From Terrimonas ginsenosidimutans (GTDB lineage Bacteria; Bacteroidota; Bacteroidia; Chitinophagales; Chitinophagaceae), in contig NZ_JAKLTR010000012.1 in assembly GCF_022012415.1 (NCBI RefSeq), forward strand, positions 124,001-188,000: DNA of 64,000 nt, given 5' to 3'. The stretch's first letter is position 1; each line of letters opens with the position of its first letter. The notes under the pieces are model-generated. The model searched no databases. It was not told the DNA's origin and saw nothing but the letters and a program-made list of their open reading frames with translations. Shown in pieces: positions 9,657 through 19,118 of this stretch. Both the position numbers and the translations under genes were made by a program.

Positions 9657-11552
9657 TTACCAACCCGGGTTCTGCTTGAAATCAGGATAGATATTCACAT
9701 CACTCAAAAGGAAAGGGAACCAGTAATGACGTTCACCATATTGTCTTTCAAATAGGATGCTTTCCCTGAGGTTCTTTACATGTCCGTTTTTCGGATCTGC
9801 ATAAAGCACACTTGTCGGAACATCATTGGCACGGTCAAAATCCACGGCTTTCTTCAGCGTGTAAGGACGTTGTGTCAGCAATAACCAGCGGCGCAGATCT
9901 ACAAAGCGGTGTGCTTCGAAGGCGAGTTCGACAGCGCGTTCACGCCTCAGTTCACTCATGAATGCTTCTGTATTCCCCAGGAATTTAGCAGCCACATTCG
10001 CCACCCCTGCCCTCGCTCGAACTTTATTTACCGCATCTACAGCAGAAAGAGAAAATCCGCCGGCTGTGCTTTGAGGAGTACCATAACCATTCGCGGTAGC
10101 TTCGGCATACAACAGGTAAACATCAGCGAGACGCATCAGGCTGAGTACCATCGCGAGATTCTCGCGGTATCCGTCCCATTCATTTAAAAGTTTGTTGGAA
10201 AATTTGGATTGCATATATCCGGTCCAAACCCTTTTATTAGCGTTGTTCACCCGGTACCATCCCCCGGTGAAAAGACTTGCATATTGTCTGAATTGATCGT
10301 TACCTACCTGGGAAGCTCCTGAAGAAAGTTTCTCTCCGTCATAAACTATATCGTGATAGAATCTCGGATCCCTGTTTCTCCATGGATATTCTGGATCATA
10401 ACCCGATTCTGCATCAGCCTGCTCGGGGTTTACAATCGGAAGGCCATTAGCCATACCATAATAGTCGACATAGTTGGCGGTTGGATATACTTTGATACCT
10501 GTTGTCAACAACGGCGCCGGACGATAGTCATTGATCTGGTTCCAGCGGAAACGGGCTTCGTTGATCTCCGCCAGATTCTCCAGCAGGATCGCTTCTTTAA
10601 GGCCAGGCAAACGGAACGCCTGGTTATGCGTATAAAATATCTGTGTATACTGATTGAAAGGAGCCAATTCATATCTGCCGGTAGTTTCACAGATCTTCAA
10701 TGCTTCACCGAACACATCCGCGGCTTTTTTACAATAGTCGGCATTATAAGTACTGTTTCCTGTTGATGACCTGTTCATTAACGGACTTCCGGCCCACAGG
10801 TAATTCTTTCCCAAAAAACCCAGCGCCATGATCTTGTTGATACGCATACTATTGTTGCCGAGTGTTTGCTGGCCGATAGTGGTTTCATCCCAGTCTAGAG
10901 GCAACAGCTCAGATGCTTTCTGCAGATCAGCTGCCACTTTATCGGCGGTCTGATGATAATTCAGGCGCGGAAGCCTTGGAGCAACATCACTTGGTATCAC
11001 CTGGTCAACATAAGGAAGGCCACCCCAATATTCCATCAACACATGATGAAAGAAGCCACGGAAAAAGTAAAGCTGACCAGCGATCAGTTTTTTCTCTTCC
11101 TCTGTTGCATCTGCAAGTTTATCCAGATTCGCTATCCCTATGTTGGCTTTACGGATAGCGTACCAGGAAAGGCCCCAGAGCTTTCCTTTCCGGTTTCTTG
11201 CAGTAGATGCTGGATCAAAGTCCCTGGCACCAAACCAGTTGTAGAAGGCTCCATTCCATGCCCAGTAATCGCCCTGGTCAACGTTATACGAAATAAGACG
11301 CGTCTCCCCTATTTCCCAGAACTCATCTTCTCCCAAATTGAAACAATTGTGTGCTTCAACGGAGCTAAGCAGCGGAATACAGTTATATAATTCTTCAGTA
11401 AAGCCCTGAAAATTCCTGAAGTTTTTAAACGGATCATCGTCCTGGATATCTGTGAGCGGCGAACGCTCCAGGTATTTTTTACAGGAGCTGACAGACAATA
11501 CGCCGAGCAGCATGATCGCCGAATAGAATATATTTCTGAGAATATTTTTCAT
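9657..11552 (-). CDS. RagB/SusD family lipoprotein (first pair, XusB-like)
   Basis: Surface glycan-binding lipoprotein partnering SusC1. The MKNIL start gives a signal peptide with lipobox LSVSSC and the usual KKYLE word after the cysteine. The protein is about 631 residues, at the long end for SusD. SusD landmarks include the IRKANIGIANLDKL helix, the RGFFHHVLMEYWGGLPYVDQV block and the C-terminal ELRRERAVELAFEAHRF with DLRRW. The gene begins 11 bp after the end of susC1, so translation is probably coupled. An ATG three codons upstream (11561) is an alternative start. Confidence 0.93.
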   Translation of the reverse strand: MKNILRNIFYSAIMLLGVLSVSSCKKYLERSPLTDIQDDDPFKNFRNFQGFTEELYNCIPLLSSVEAHNCFNLGEDEFWEIGETRLISYNVDQGDYWAWNGAFYNWFGARDFDPASTARNRKGKLWGLSWYAIRKANIGIANLDKLADATEEEKKLIAGQLYFFRGFFHHVLMEYWGGLPYVDQVIPSDVAPRLPRLNYHQTADKVAADLQKASELLPLDWDETTIGQQTLGNNSMRINKIMALGFLGKNYLWAGSPLMNRSSTGNSTYNADYCKKAADVFGEALKICETTGRYELAPFNQYTQIFYTHNQAFRLPGLKEAILLENLAEINEARFRWNQINDYRPAPLLTTGIKVYPTANYVDYYGMANGLPIVNPEQADAESGYDPEYPWRNRDPRFYHDIVYDGEKLSSGASQVGNDQFRQYASLFTGGWYRVNNANKRVWTGYMQSKFSNKLLNEWDGYRENLAMVLSLMRLADVYLLYAEATANGYGTPQSTAGGFSLSAVDAVNKVRARAGVANVAAKFLGNTEAFMSELRRERAVELAFEAHRFVDLRRWLLLTQRPYTLKKAVDFDRANDVPTSVLYADPKNGHVKNLRESILFERQYGERHYWFPFLLSDVNIYPDFKQNPGW

Positions 11553-11563
11553 GTCAAGCATTT

Positions 11564-14500
11564 TTATAAGGTTATATCAACACCGAGGTTGAAACGTTTA
11601 ACGGTGGGATAAGCTCCGAGAGTAGAGTTGCCACCAGTAGCAAAATTCGACTCACGATCATCCGGCATCTTGGTCCATAAAAGCAGGTTGTTGCCATTCA
11701 CAAAAACACGGCAGCTTTTCAGACCTATTCTTTTGATCATGCCTGCTGGTAACGCATAATTTATTTCAGCATTCTTTAACCGTACATAAGAACCATCAAA
11801 TTGATAACGTGTACCACTGCCTCCACCGCCTTCAAGGTTCGACCAGCGCGGCAGCGGTATTTCGCCCCCTTCACCTTTTGTCCAGTAAACACCTTCTACA
11901 TACGCCACATTCGACGATGAGTGAAAGGTTGGGAAAGCTACTTCGCGCGTTACATTATTCACACCATAGAACTGAACAAAGGCCGTGAATCCTCTCCAGT
12001 CAACCCCGATCGTTGCATTGTACGTGTTCTGAGGCGTAGTGGCATAGCCATAGGGAGCTGTATCATTTCCGTCAATGATACCATCACCGTTGAAGTCGAT
12101 AATATTAAAATCACCCGGAAGTTTATTCTGGTTATTGGTGGAACGCTGCGTGCTGCCATATATATCATCCCAGCTTGCAAGAAATCCGTTATCGATATAC
12201 GTTCTTGTTTGACCAAGCGCATAGCCGGCCTGGCGTTGATAAGAAAGGCGCAGTTCCGGATCATCACGCTCAATGATCTTATTGGTCGCATGCGTCATAT
12301 TGGTGTTGATCCATACACGCAGATCCTTAGTGATCGATTGATTGAATTTGAGTTCGATCTCAAACCCTTTACTCGTCACGCGGCCAAGATTCACACTTGG
12401 TGCGGCTACACCGAAATAAGTTGGAATAGCCCGGCTACCGCCGCCGATAATAATATCTGTCCTGTTATCGCTGAACACGTCAACATTACCCATGACCTTT
12501 CCGTTGAACAGGGAATATTCGATACCTATATTCCGTTTCTCCACATTCTCCCAGGCGATATTCGGATTACCCAAACTGGCAATACGATAGAATGTATATG
12601 GCGATGCTACCGTTGGGCTACCCATCCTTGCCGCGCCACCAAATGTAAGTTGATCACGGAACGGCCAGCGGCCCACACTCACGGCATCATCACCGATCTT
12701 CCCCCAGGATGCACGCACTTTCAACATGTCCAGGAAATCTACCTTCGACATGAAGTTTTCATTACCGATCATCCAGCCGGCTGAAACGGAAGGGAAGAAC
12801 GCAAACCGGTAGTCCGGTCCAAATTGCTCAGACCCGTTATATGCTCCATTCGCCTCAACATAATATTTGGACGCATAGTTATAAGTAGTCCTGAACACCC
12901 AATCCTCCCGGTAGCGGGCAAACTGAGAACCGGTAGCCACTCTTTCTCTTTGCATCAGCCCCATGGCTGTTACATCATGCTTGCCAAATCTGCGTTTATA
13001 ATCCAACTGCAGTATGTAGTTAGACCTGCGGTAAGTAGCGCCACGGTCAACTGATCCTGCCTGGTTTGACCAGCGAACAACGTCTACAAAATCGAGTTGG
13101 GTACCCGGGTTAAGCGGTTGCTCCAGGAAAACAATACCACTCGTAGGATCGATCCATTTACGCTGCGCCGGATTGAACTGGTCATTCAGTCCCCTGCCGG
13201 CTTCCCTGAATGTATTATCCAGGGCAAGGCTTCCCCTGAAGCTAAGTCCCGTTAACACCATGTCCAGTTTCTGCTGTAAAATGAAATCCGTTGTGATCTG
13301 CGTATTCGTCCTTTTTTCAACGCCGGACACCGCAAGGTTATAAACGGAATTAGGCACATCCGCGATACGGTCTTTGAAGAAGCCCCATGTTCCGTCGGAA
13401 TAGATGGGACGCATCGCGTCAGGTGAAGTGCGGTAAGCAGACACCCAAAAACTCTGATCACCATCACCAGCGCCAAATGGCACCTGGCGAACACCGTTTG
13501 AACCAAATAATTTTGTAGAGAAAGTGGTTGTTTTAGTGAGATTGAAATCAAGATTGCTGCGGAGGTTAACACGCGTATAGCCATAACCGGATTCGTAGCC
13601 GCGGCCATTCTCAAATCTGCGGAAGAGATCGCCCTCTTTCACATAATCGATCGCCGCAAAATATGTCACGAACTGTGAACCACCCGAAACATTCACCGCA
13701 GTATTATAAGACATCGCCCTGTCTTTGAATAATGCATCTACCCAATCTACATTTGGGTAACGATCCCATTCTGCAGCATCCAGGGGATTCCGGTATTTAT
13801 CCAGGACCTGTACGGGTGTATAAAGGTTCCAGGCATTGCCTGATAATAATAACTCACGTTCCAATGTGCGGTTCTTGATCGCTAAACCATCATAGGAATC
13901 GAATTTCTCCGGCAGTTTCGAAGGAGTCTTAGCCGTCACATTCGTACGCACCTGTATCACCGCTCTGCCCGAAGTTCCTTTCTTCGTTGTGATCAGGATC
14001 ACGCCATTTGCTCCTTTCACACCATATACTGCGGTGGCGGAGGCATCCTTTAATATGGAGATATTCTCAACGGAAGAGATATCGATTGAATTCATAGAAC
14101 GTTCAATACCATCTACAAGTACCAGCGGAGCACTGTTATTCCATGAGCTTTGCGCCCTGATCACGATCTGGGGATCTTCCGCGCCCGGCATACCTGAAGA
14201 AGACGTTGTGATCACACCTGGCAGGTTACCCGTGAGCGCCTGGCCAAGATTGGTCACACCACCGGTACGTTCCAGCACTTTGCCGGAGACCTGGGAGATC
14301 GCTCCTATTATACTCGCTTTCTTTTGCTGTCCATAACCGATCACGACCACATTATCGAGCTCCGCGACAGCTTCAGCCAGCGTTATCGTAACGCTGCTTT
14401 CGCTGTTCACCCTGATCTCCTTGTTCGCTTTACCGACATGGCTGACAACAAGGGTCTGGGGACCTGAACGAATAGACAAAGAGAACTTACCATCTTTATC

Positions 14501-14686
14501 GGTTTTGGTGGAAGGGCCATTCTGCACACTGACGGTGGCATCTGACAACGGCACCTTCTGAACATCAAGCACTACCCCTGTAATGACGCGCGTTGCTTGT
14601 GCGCTGACCGGGGAGTTGTGAAGCATGACTGAAAGCACCAGCATAAGCATGGGCAAGCCTTTCAGCATCATTGATCTGAGCATCAT
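11564..14686 (-). CDS. SusC/RagA family TonB-dependent channel with CarboxypepD_reg domain (XusA-like)
   Basis: First gene of the xylan locus. The start at MMLRSMM gives a classical 30-residue signal peptide ending SPVSAQ; an ATG 29 codons further upstream would add residues that do not resemble a leader. Domains in order are the CarboxypepD_reg-like repeat (ITGVVLDVQKVPLSDATVSV), the TonB box region (VVVIGYGQQKK), the plug (PLVLVDGIER, VENISILKDASATAVYG, GVILITTKKG), and the 22-strand barrel with DFNGDGIIDGND near residue 870. It imports oligosaccharides using TonB energy. Regulators (hybrid two-component, or sigma/anti-sigma) usual for such loci are not present to its right, so they may lie left of the window or elsewhere. 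Confidence 0.95.
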   Translation of the reverse strand: MMLRSMMLKGLPMLMLVLSVMLHNSPVSAQATRVITGVVLDVQKVPLSDATVSVQNGPSTKTDKDGKFSLSIRSGPQTLVVSHVGKANKEIRVNSESSVTITLAEAVAELDNVVVIGYGQQKKASIIGAISQVSGKVLERTGGVTNLGQALTGNLPGVITTSSSGMPGAEDPQIVIRAQSSWNNSAPLVLVDGIERSMNSIDISSVENISILKDASATAVYGVKGANGVILITTKKGTSGRAVIQVRTNVTAKTPSKLPEKFDSYDGLAIKNRTLERELLLSGNAWNLYTPVQVLDKYRNPLDAAEWDRYPNVDWVDALFKDRAMSYNTAVNVSGGSQFVTYFAAIDYVKEGDLFRRFENGRGYESGYGYTRVNLRSNLDFNLTKTTTFSTKLFGSNGVRQVPFGAGDGDQSFWVSAYRTSPDAMRPIYSDGTWGFFKDRIADVPNSVYNLAVSGVEKRTNTQITTDFILQQKLDMVLTGLSFRGSLALDNTFREAGRGLNDQFNPAQRKWIDPTSGIVFLEQPLNPGTQLDFVDVVRWSNQAGSVDRGATYRRSNYILQLDYKRRFGKHDVTAMGLMQRERVATGSQFARYREDWVFRTTYNYASKYYVEANGAYNGSEQFGPDYRFAFFPSVSAGWMIGNENFMSKVDFLDMLKVRASWGKIGDDAVSVGRWPFRDQLTFGGAARMGSPTVASPYTFYRIASLGNPNIAWENVEKRNIGIEYSLFNGKVMGNVDVFSDNRTDIIIGGGSRAIPTYFGVAAPSVNLGRVTSKGFEIELKFNQSITKDLRVWINTNMTHATNKIIERDDPELRLSYQRQAGYALGQTRTYIDNGFLASWDDIYGSTQRSTNNQNKLPGDFNIIDFNGDGIIDGNDTAPYGYATTPQNTYNATIGVDWRGFTAFVQFYGVNNVTREVAFPTFHSSSNVAYVEGVYWTKGEGGEIPLPRWSNLEGGGGSGTRYQFDGSYVRLKNAEINYALPAGMIKRIGLKSCRVFVNGNNLLLWTKMPDDRESNFATGGNSTLGAYPTVKRFNLGVDITL

Positions 14687-14951
14687 GATGAGCTTTATTT
14701 TTTGATTTGATTGGAATTTTTTGAAGAACCGGCTTGACTGTCCGGGTATGCATAGCCTTATTGCAGGGGTCATCCCCGATACCGGACAGCATGATCTACC
14801 GCTTAATAAATGTTATTATGACACTAATTGGAACGCGACAGAAGACGTCGCAGCAGCGTGAGCTCACAGGCTTCATAAGCAATCGTTTTTGGTTTGGTTA
14901 GTTAGAAAGGCCGCTTTTCTATAAAGCGCAACAGTTTTCAATGACAGTTAC

Positions 14952-14959
14952 CAAAACTA
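14952..14959 (-). promoter_or_regulatory. Candidate -7 box of the xylan operon promoter
   Basis: TAGTTTTG on the minus strand fits the Bacteroidota -7 consensus TAnnTTTG and would place the transcription start near 14945, giving a leader of about 260 nt before susC1. No clear -33 TTG-type box is seen at the expected distance, so confidence is low. Confidence 0.3.
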
Positions 14960-15310
14960 TGTTTGCACTCAAAAAAGGCATGGCAGGAATCGCTAAATAA
15001 CTAGCAATAATGTCAATTGAGAGGGAAATGCAATCGGTACTCTATATTATAAATAGCTACTTTTCAATAATTTAATAAAAATGCAACCGATTTACTTTTG
15101 AGCCGGGGTGCAACCGCCTGCGGAATAATTGAAAGGAACGAGACATTAAAAAACTGAAGGGCAAAGTCATTTAAACTGAACTGTGATGTATCGCGGATAG
15201 AATAAAAAGAGATTTAACCGGGCGCTCAGCTTCATATTATTGTTGAGGATTCGAATGTCATTTAGTCAGAGAATGCAAGAGAACTTCAGGCAGTTTATTT
15301 CGACCCGCCT

Positions 15311-15423
15311 GGCATAAGGTTCCTGCAGATGCACGCAGATCAAGCGCAGGTACGCAGACTAATTCCTGACAGCAGACAGATATCTGCGTGTAAATCTCCA
15401 TCCACCTGCTGGAACCTTACGCC
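15311..15423. repeat. Inverted-repeat element with CGCAGAT words
   Basis: The ends GGCATAAGGTTCCTGCAG (15311-15328) and, reversed, GGCGTAAGGTTCCAGCAG (15406-15423) match at 16 of 18 positions. The 77 bp between contain several CGCAGA or TCTGCG words, the same vocabulary found in other intergenic palindromes of this window. No transposase or flanking target duplication is visible. Confidence 0.6.
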
Positions 15424-15724
15424 ATCCCCACGATCTGTTTAATCCGGTGTTGACACGTATTTCTAAAAAAATGTATTCTCGTTTTGACATTAATGCCAGT
15501 ATTCTAAACAAATGTCACCCTGTACCGGATAATGGAACTGTATTTTTAGAACCAGCGGAGTCAGGTCGGAACAAGAGCCTGTACGCCCCGTTTGCCATAT
15601 CTGCCCGCACATGCATAAACTGTTCTGCTTTATTCACCCGGTATTACTACCGCATTCTCCCGTCCCGTGACACTGGCCGGTTGACCGCTAACCCTTCCTA
15701 ACCTCGCTTCACTTGCCAACAATC

Positions 15725-18700
15725 ATGAAACACCTTATCCTTCTTTTCTACAGCTGTTTTATATCCTTTGCCGCAAGGGCGCAAGCTCCGGGCATACAAT
15801 GGCAACGCATCTATGGCAGTTCGGATGGCGATGGGCCAAAAGCCATCCGCGCAACTCCGGACGGTGGTTTCATCGCGGCAGGCATCAGTTATGGTAATGA
15901 TCAGGATGTTTCCGGACATAACGCCACTTCGTTCTTCAGCGATGCCTGGGTTGTCAAACTGAACAGTTCCGGCGCTATCGGATGGCAAAGAAGTCTTGGA
16001 GGAGGTCTGACGGACCAGGCTGCCGACATCTGGCCTACGCCCGATAACGGATACATGCTTTTCGGATCCACCAGTTCATACGATTGCGGTATGCCCGGTA
16101 CAAAAGGCGGCAGTGATTACTGGCTGGCGAAACTGGATGCTGAAGGGAACATTTTATGGGAACGGACTTATGGCGGATCAAATGAGGAACAGGCAAAAAG
16201 CCTCTGCCCAACGCCGGACGGCGGCTATATTCTCGCAGGCACTGCTCTCTCCGCTGATGGCGATGTCACCGGTCATCATGGTAATGGCAGCGGAGATTAC
16301 TGGTTTCTCAAGGTAAATGCCAGCGGTGATCCCGAATGGAATCTCGCAACCGGTGGCAGTTCCGTGGAATGGCTGCTACAGGCCGTTGCGACCCGCGATG
16401 GTGGTTGCATTGCTGCCGGTTATGCAGAGTCTTCCAACGGAGATCTCACAGGTAATAAAGGTAGCCTCGATGCATGGATCGTTAAGATCAGTCCCGGTGG
16501 AACCATTGCATGGCAAAAGAATCTCGGTAGTTCGGGAGGCGACCAGGCAAGATCGATCCTGCAAACACCAGACGACGGTTATGTTTTCGCCGGCTATGCA
16601 AGCGAAAACGATGGGGATCTTGCCGGTATCCTACCCAGCCCGGGCAGGGAAGAAGACTATTGGATCGTCCGGCTGGACGCTGCCGGAAATGTACTCTGGC
16701 AAAGAACCTACGGAGGTTTTTCATCCGATATCGCAAACAGCGTCGTCATCACAAGTGATGGAGGGTTTGTTGTTGCGGGATATTCAGCTTCTTCCAACGA
16801 AGATTTTACCTGCAATAACGGCGGCCTCGATACCTGGATCATCAAGCTGAATACAGCCGGGGTACTGCAATGGCAGCGCAACATCGGAGGCAACAACAAC
16901 GATGCCCCCGAGCAGATCATACAAACAACTGATGGAAACCTGCTGGCAGCCATCACCACCTGTTCTACGGATATTCCCGGCTATCATTCATCTGCTACAA
17001 CTCATTGCCAGGATATGCTCATCGTAAAACTAAGCGGTGGAGGCGCACCACTGCCGGGTCCATCTTTAACGATCGAGCCTGTCTCCGGCAGCATTTGCGG
17101 CGAAACGATCAACACATTCAGGGCATCGGCATCAAACATGAGCGCAACGGTTCGCTATCAATGGACGAAGAACGGATCGCCCGTGGGTACCAATCACCCT
17201 GTATACCAGGCAAACGATATCGTCACAGGTGATATGATCTCCTGCACTGCAACCGATCCATCAGGCTGCGATAATGCTGGCCAGGCAACGGCCACCATTA
17301 CAACAACTGCAAAAACGATATTGCAACCTTCCATCAACATATATTCTTCTTCACAGGTTGCGTGCAATTGCAAACCGATCAGTTTCTCGGCAACTGTGAC
17401 CGGCGGCGGCAGCAATCCGGTTTATGAATGGCGGATCAATGGAAAGAAGACCGGTGCCACCACTCAGCATTTTATCGTCAGCAATATTTATACGGGGGAT
17501 ATCGTCACCTGCGTTTATCGCGACAATAGTGGCTGCATTGCAAATGGAGAAGTAATATCCAATGCGATCACAATGTCTACCACGCAGACCCAAACCATCA
17601 CGGCGTCCATTACTCCTTCAACAAACAATATCTGTCAGGGAATGAATGTCGGCTTTACCGTGACAGCGATCGATCCTGATCTTCAACCTTCCTATCAATG
17701 GATGATCAATAACAATACTGCTGGAACAGATAGCCCGTCTTTCTGGTATTCTTCGTTAACAAACGGAGACCGGGTCACCTGCGTGATCACACTCGCACCC
17801 GGGCCATGCGGATCCATTCCATTCACGACTGATCCCGTTTCTGTTACCGTTCGCCCCAAAACAACGCCATCGATCCTCATATCGTCCACCTCCACCAACA
17901 ATGAATTTTGCCCAGGTGTTCCTGCCAGCTTCAGAGCATTGTACGCAAATGCTGGTGATAACCCATTATTCCAATGGATGATCAATGGAGTGAATGCTAC
18001 AGGAGGTAATGACGCGATATTCAACACGACTGCACTGCAGAACGGCGACCAGGTGAGCTGTATATTAATGGTTGACCCAGCTTTTGCAGAGTGTGCCACT
18101 GTTCCATCTGTGGCGTCAACGAGCATCACCGCTTCTATCATCAATAGGCCAGCGCCTGTTATCAGTATCAGTGCTGACAAGCCTGCTATCTGCCAGGGAG
18201 AAACGCTGAGCTTTAGTGCCGCTTTCAGTAACGCTGGCACGGATCCAGTTATGCAATGGCTGGTTGATGGAGTGATTCGCGGAAACGGTTCCGGCTTCTC
18301 CACCAACTCACTCATGAACGGCTCAACCGTTCAGTGCACACTTGAGCCCGGCGCGGGAGCTTGCAACATTCCGCTTGTTTCCAATACGATCATTCCGGTC
18401 ATTCACCCAAGGGCAACTGTCAGTATACAACCGGCCGACACCATTATCAAGCCCGGTACTAAGGCCTTCCTAAAAGTGCAGGCAGGTCCGGCACCGCTGA
18501 CTTATCAATGGTCACCCGCATCACAACTGGAAACTCCTGCTACAGGTTCCTCCTATACGACGGCGCTGGATAAAACTGTACATTATACGCTTACTGTCAG
18601 AACACCGAACGGATGCATCGCTTCTGCATCAAATCTGGTCAGCGTCAGTGGCCCCTTCCTGATGCCTTCCGCCTTTACACCAAACCGTGATGGATTGAAT

Positions 18701-18922
18701 GATCTGTTCATCATCCCCGCTCATGCAAGCATAGAGCTCGAAGAATTCAGCATTTTCGATCGCTGGGGCATCAGGATCTTCAGTACGAAAGACATTGGTA
18801 AAGGTTGGGATGGGACAGTGCAGGGCGTTCCTGTTGAATCCGGAGCTTTTGTGTATCTCATCAGGGGGAAAAACAATGAAGGGAGCATAGCGCTGAAAGG
18901 AACGGTTACACTGGTAAGATAA
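15725..18922 (+). CDS. Large T9SS type B (gliding-motility C-terminal domain) secreted repeat protein
   Basis: A cell-surface or secreted protein of about 1065 residues. The start at MKHLILL gives a signal peptide ending in ARAQ. Residues about 23-440 contain seven tandem repeats of about 58 residues with the pattern WQR.YGG, a DGG(Y/F)..AG core, and D.W..KL, which probably form a beta-propeller-like fold. Residues about 440-920 hold five Ig-like modules of about 80 residues, each with a cysteine near the front and one near the end and a QWMINGV-type core, then a PKD-like module. The last 90 residues are the type B sorting domain: AFTPNRDGLNDLFIIP, FDRWGIRIF and GWDGT. The protein is therefore a substrate of the type IX system. 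Its ligand is unknown. Confidence 0.9.
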   Translation: MKHLILLFYSCFISFAARAQAPGIQWQRIYGSSDGDGPKAIRATPDGGFIAAGISYGNDQDVSGHNATSFFSDAWVVKLNSSGAIGWQRSLGGGLTDQAADIWPTPDNGYMLFGSTSSYDCGMPGTKGGSDYWLAKLDAEGNILWERTYGGSNEEQAKSLCPTPDGGYILAGTALSADGDVTGHHGNGSGDYWFLKVNASGDPEWNLATGGSSVEWLLQAVATRDGGCIAAGYAESSNGDLTGNKGSLDAWIVKISPGGTIAWQKNLGSSGGDQARSILQTPDDGYVFAGYASENDGDLAGILPSPGREEDYWIVRLDAAGNVLWQRTYGGFSSDIANSVVITSDGGFVVAGYSASSNEDFTCNNGGLDTWIIKLNTAGVLQWQRNIGGNNNDAPEQIIQTTDGNLLAAITTCSTDIPGYHSSATTHCQDMLIVKLSGGGAPLPGPSLTIEPVSGSICGETINTFRASASNMSATVRYQWTKNGSPVGTNHPVYQANDIVTGDMISCTATDPSGCDNAGQATATITTTAKTILQPSINIYSSSQVACNCKPISFSATVTGGGSNPVYEWRINGKKTGATTQHFIVSNIYTGDIVTCVYRDNSGCIANGEVISNAITMSTTQTQTITASITPSTNNICQGMNVGFTVTAIDPDLQPSYQWMINNNTAGTDSPSFWYSSLTNGDRVTCVITLAPGPCGSIPFTTDPVSVTVRPKTTPSILISSTSTNNEFCPGVPASFRALYANAGDNPLFQWMINGVNATGGNDAIFNTTALQNGDQVSCILMVDPAFAECATVPSVASTSITASIINRPAPVISISADKPAICQGETLSFSAAFSNAGTDPVMQWLVDGVIRGNGSGFSTNSLMNGSTVQCTLEPGAGACNIPLVSNTIIPVIHPRATVSIQPADTIIKPGTKAFLKVQAGPAPLTYQWSPASQLETPATGSSYTTALDKTVHYTLTVRTPNGCIASASNLVSVSGPFLMPSAFTPNRDGLNDLFIIPAHASIELEEFSIFDRWGIRIFSTKDIGKGWDGTVQGVPVESGAFVYLIRGKNNEGSIALKGTVTLVR

Positions 18923-19044
18923 GAATCAAGATGGCCACATCCGCTTCCTGAAACATTTAAAACATCACAAAAGAACAGATACACCATTTTTGTGTAATTC
19001 ACGGGACAGGAGCTCATTCTCCCTCAGGCTTATTCTTATTTAAC

Positions 19045-19079
19045 AAAAAAAGCCGGCAGGAAATATCTCTCCCACCGGC
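19045..19079 (-). terminator. Intrinsic terminator of the fasciclin gene
   Basis: Arms GCCGGCAGG (19052-19060) and CCCACCGGC (19071-19079) form an imperfect GC-rich stem, followed on the minus strand by a run of seven T. It lies about 40 bp past the stop codon. Confidence 0.7.
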
Positions 19080-19118
19080 ATCGCTATGGAACGTTTCTCA
19101 ATAGGACTCCAGCAAATG

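Larger units (their letters stand above)
14687..15724. other. Intergenic region between the xylan locus and the T9SS gene
   Basis: About one kilobase without a convincing gene. It holds the presumed promoter of the xylan operon, a small hairpin with CGCTTT/AAAGCG arms at 14912-14928, and a 113-bp inverted-repeat element at 15311-15423. Short open frames here have no recognizable product, no start context and atypical composition, so they are not called. Confidence 0.7.

Noticed and set aside
11921-12784. A 287-codon plus-strand open frame
   Set aside because: It is antisense to the barrel of susC1, has no recognizable domain or start context, and its residues follow from the codon pattern of the real gene.
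15447-15701. An 84-codon plus-strand open frame before the T9SS gene
   Set aside because: It shows no domain, signal peptide or conserved pattern, and it is followed by a gene with its own leader.
17695-18315. A 206-codon minus-strand open frame
   Set aside because: It lies opposite the Ig-like modules of the T9SS type B protein and has no family likeness.
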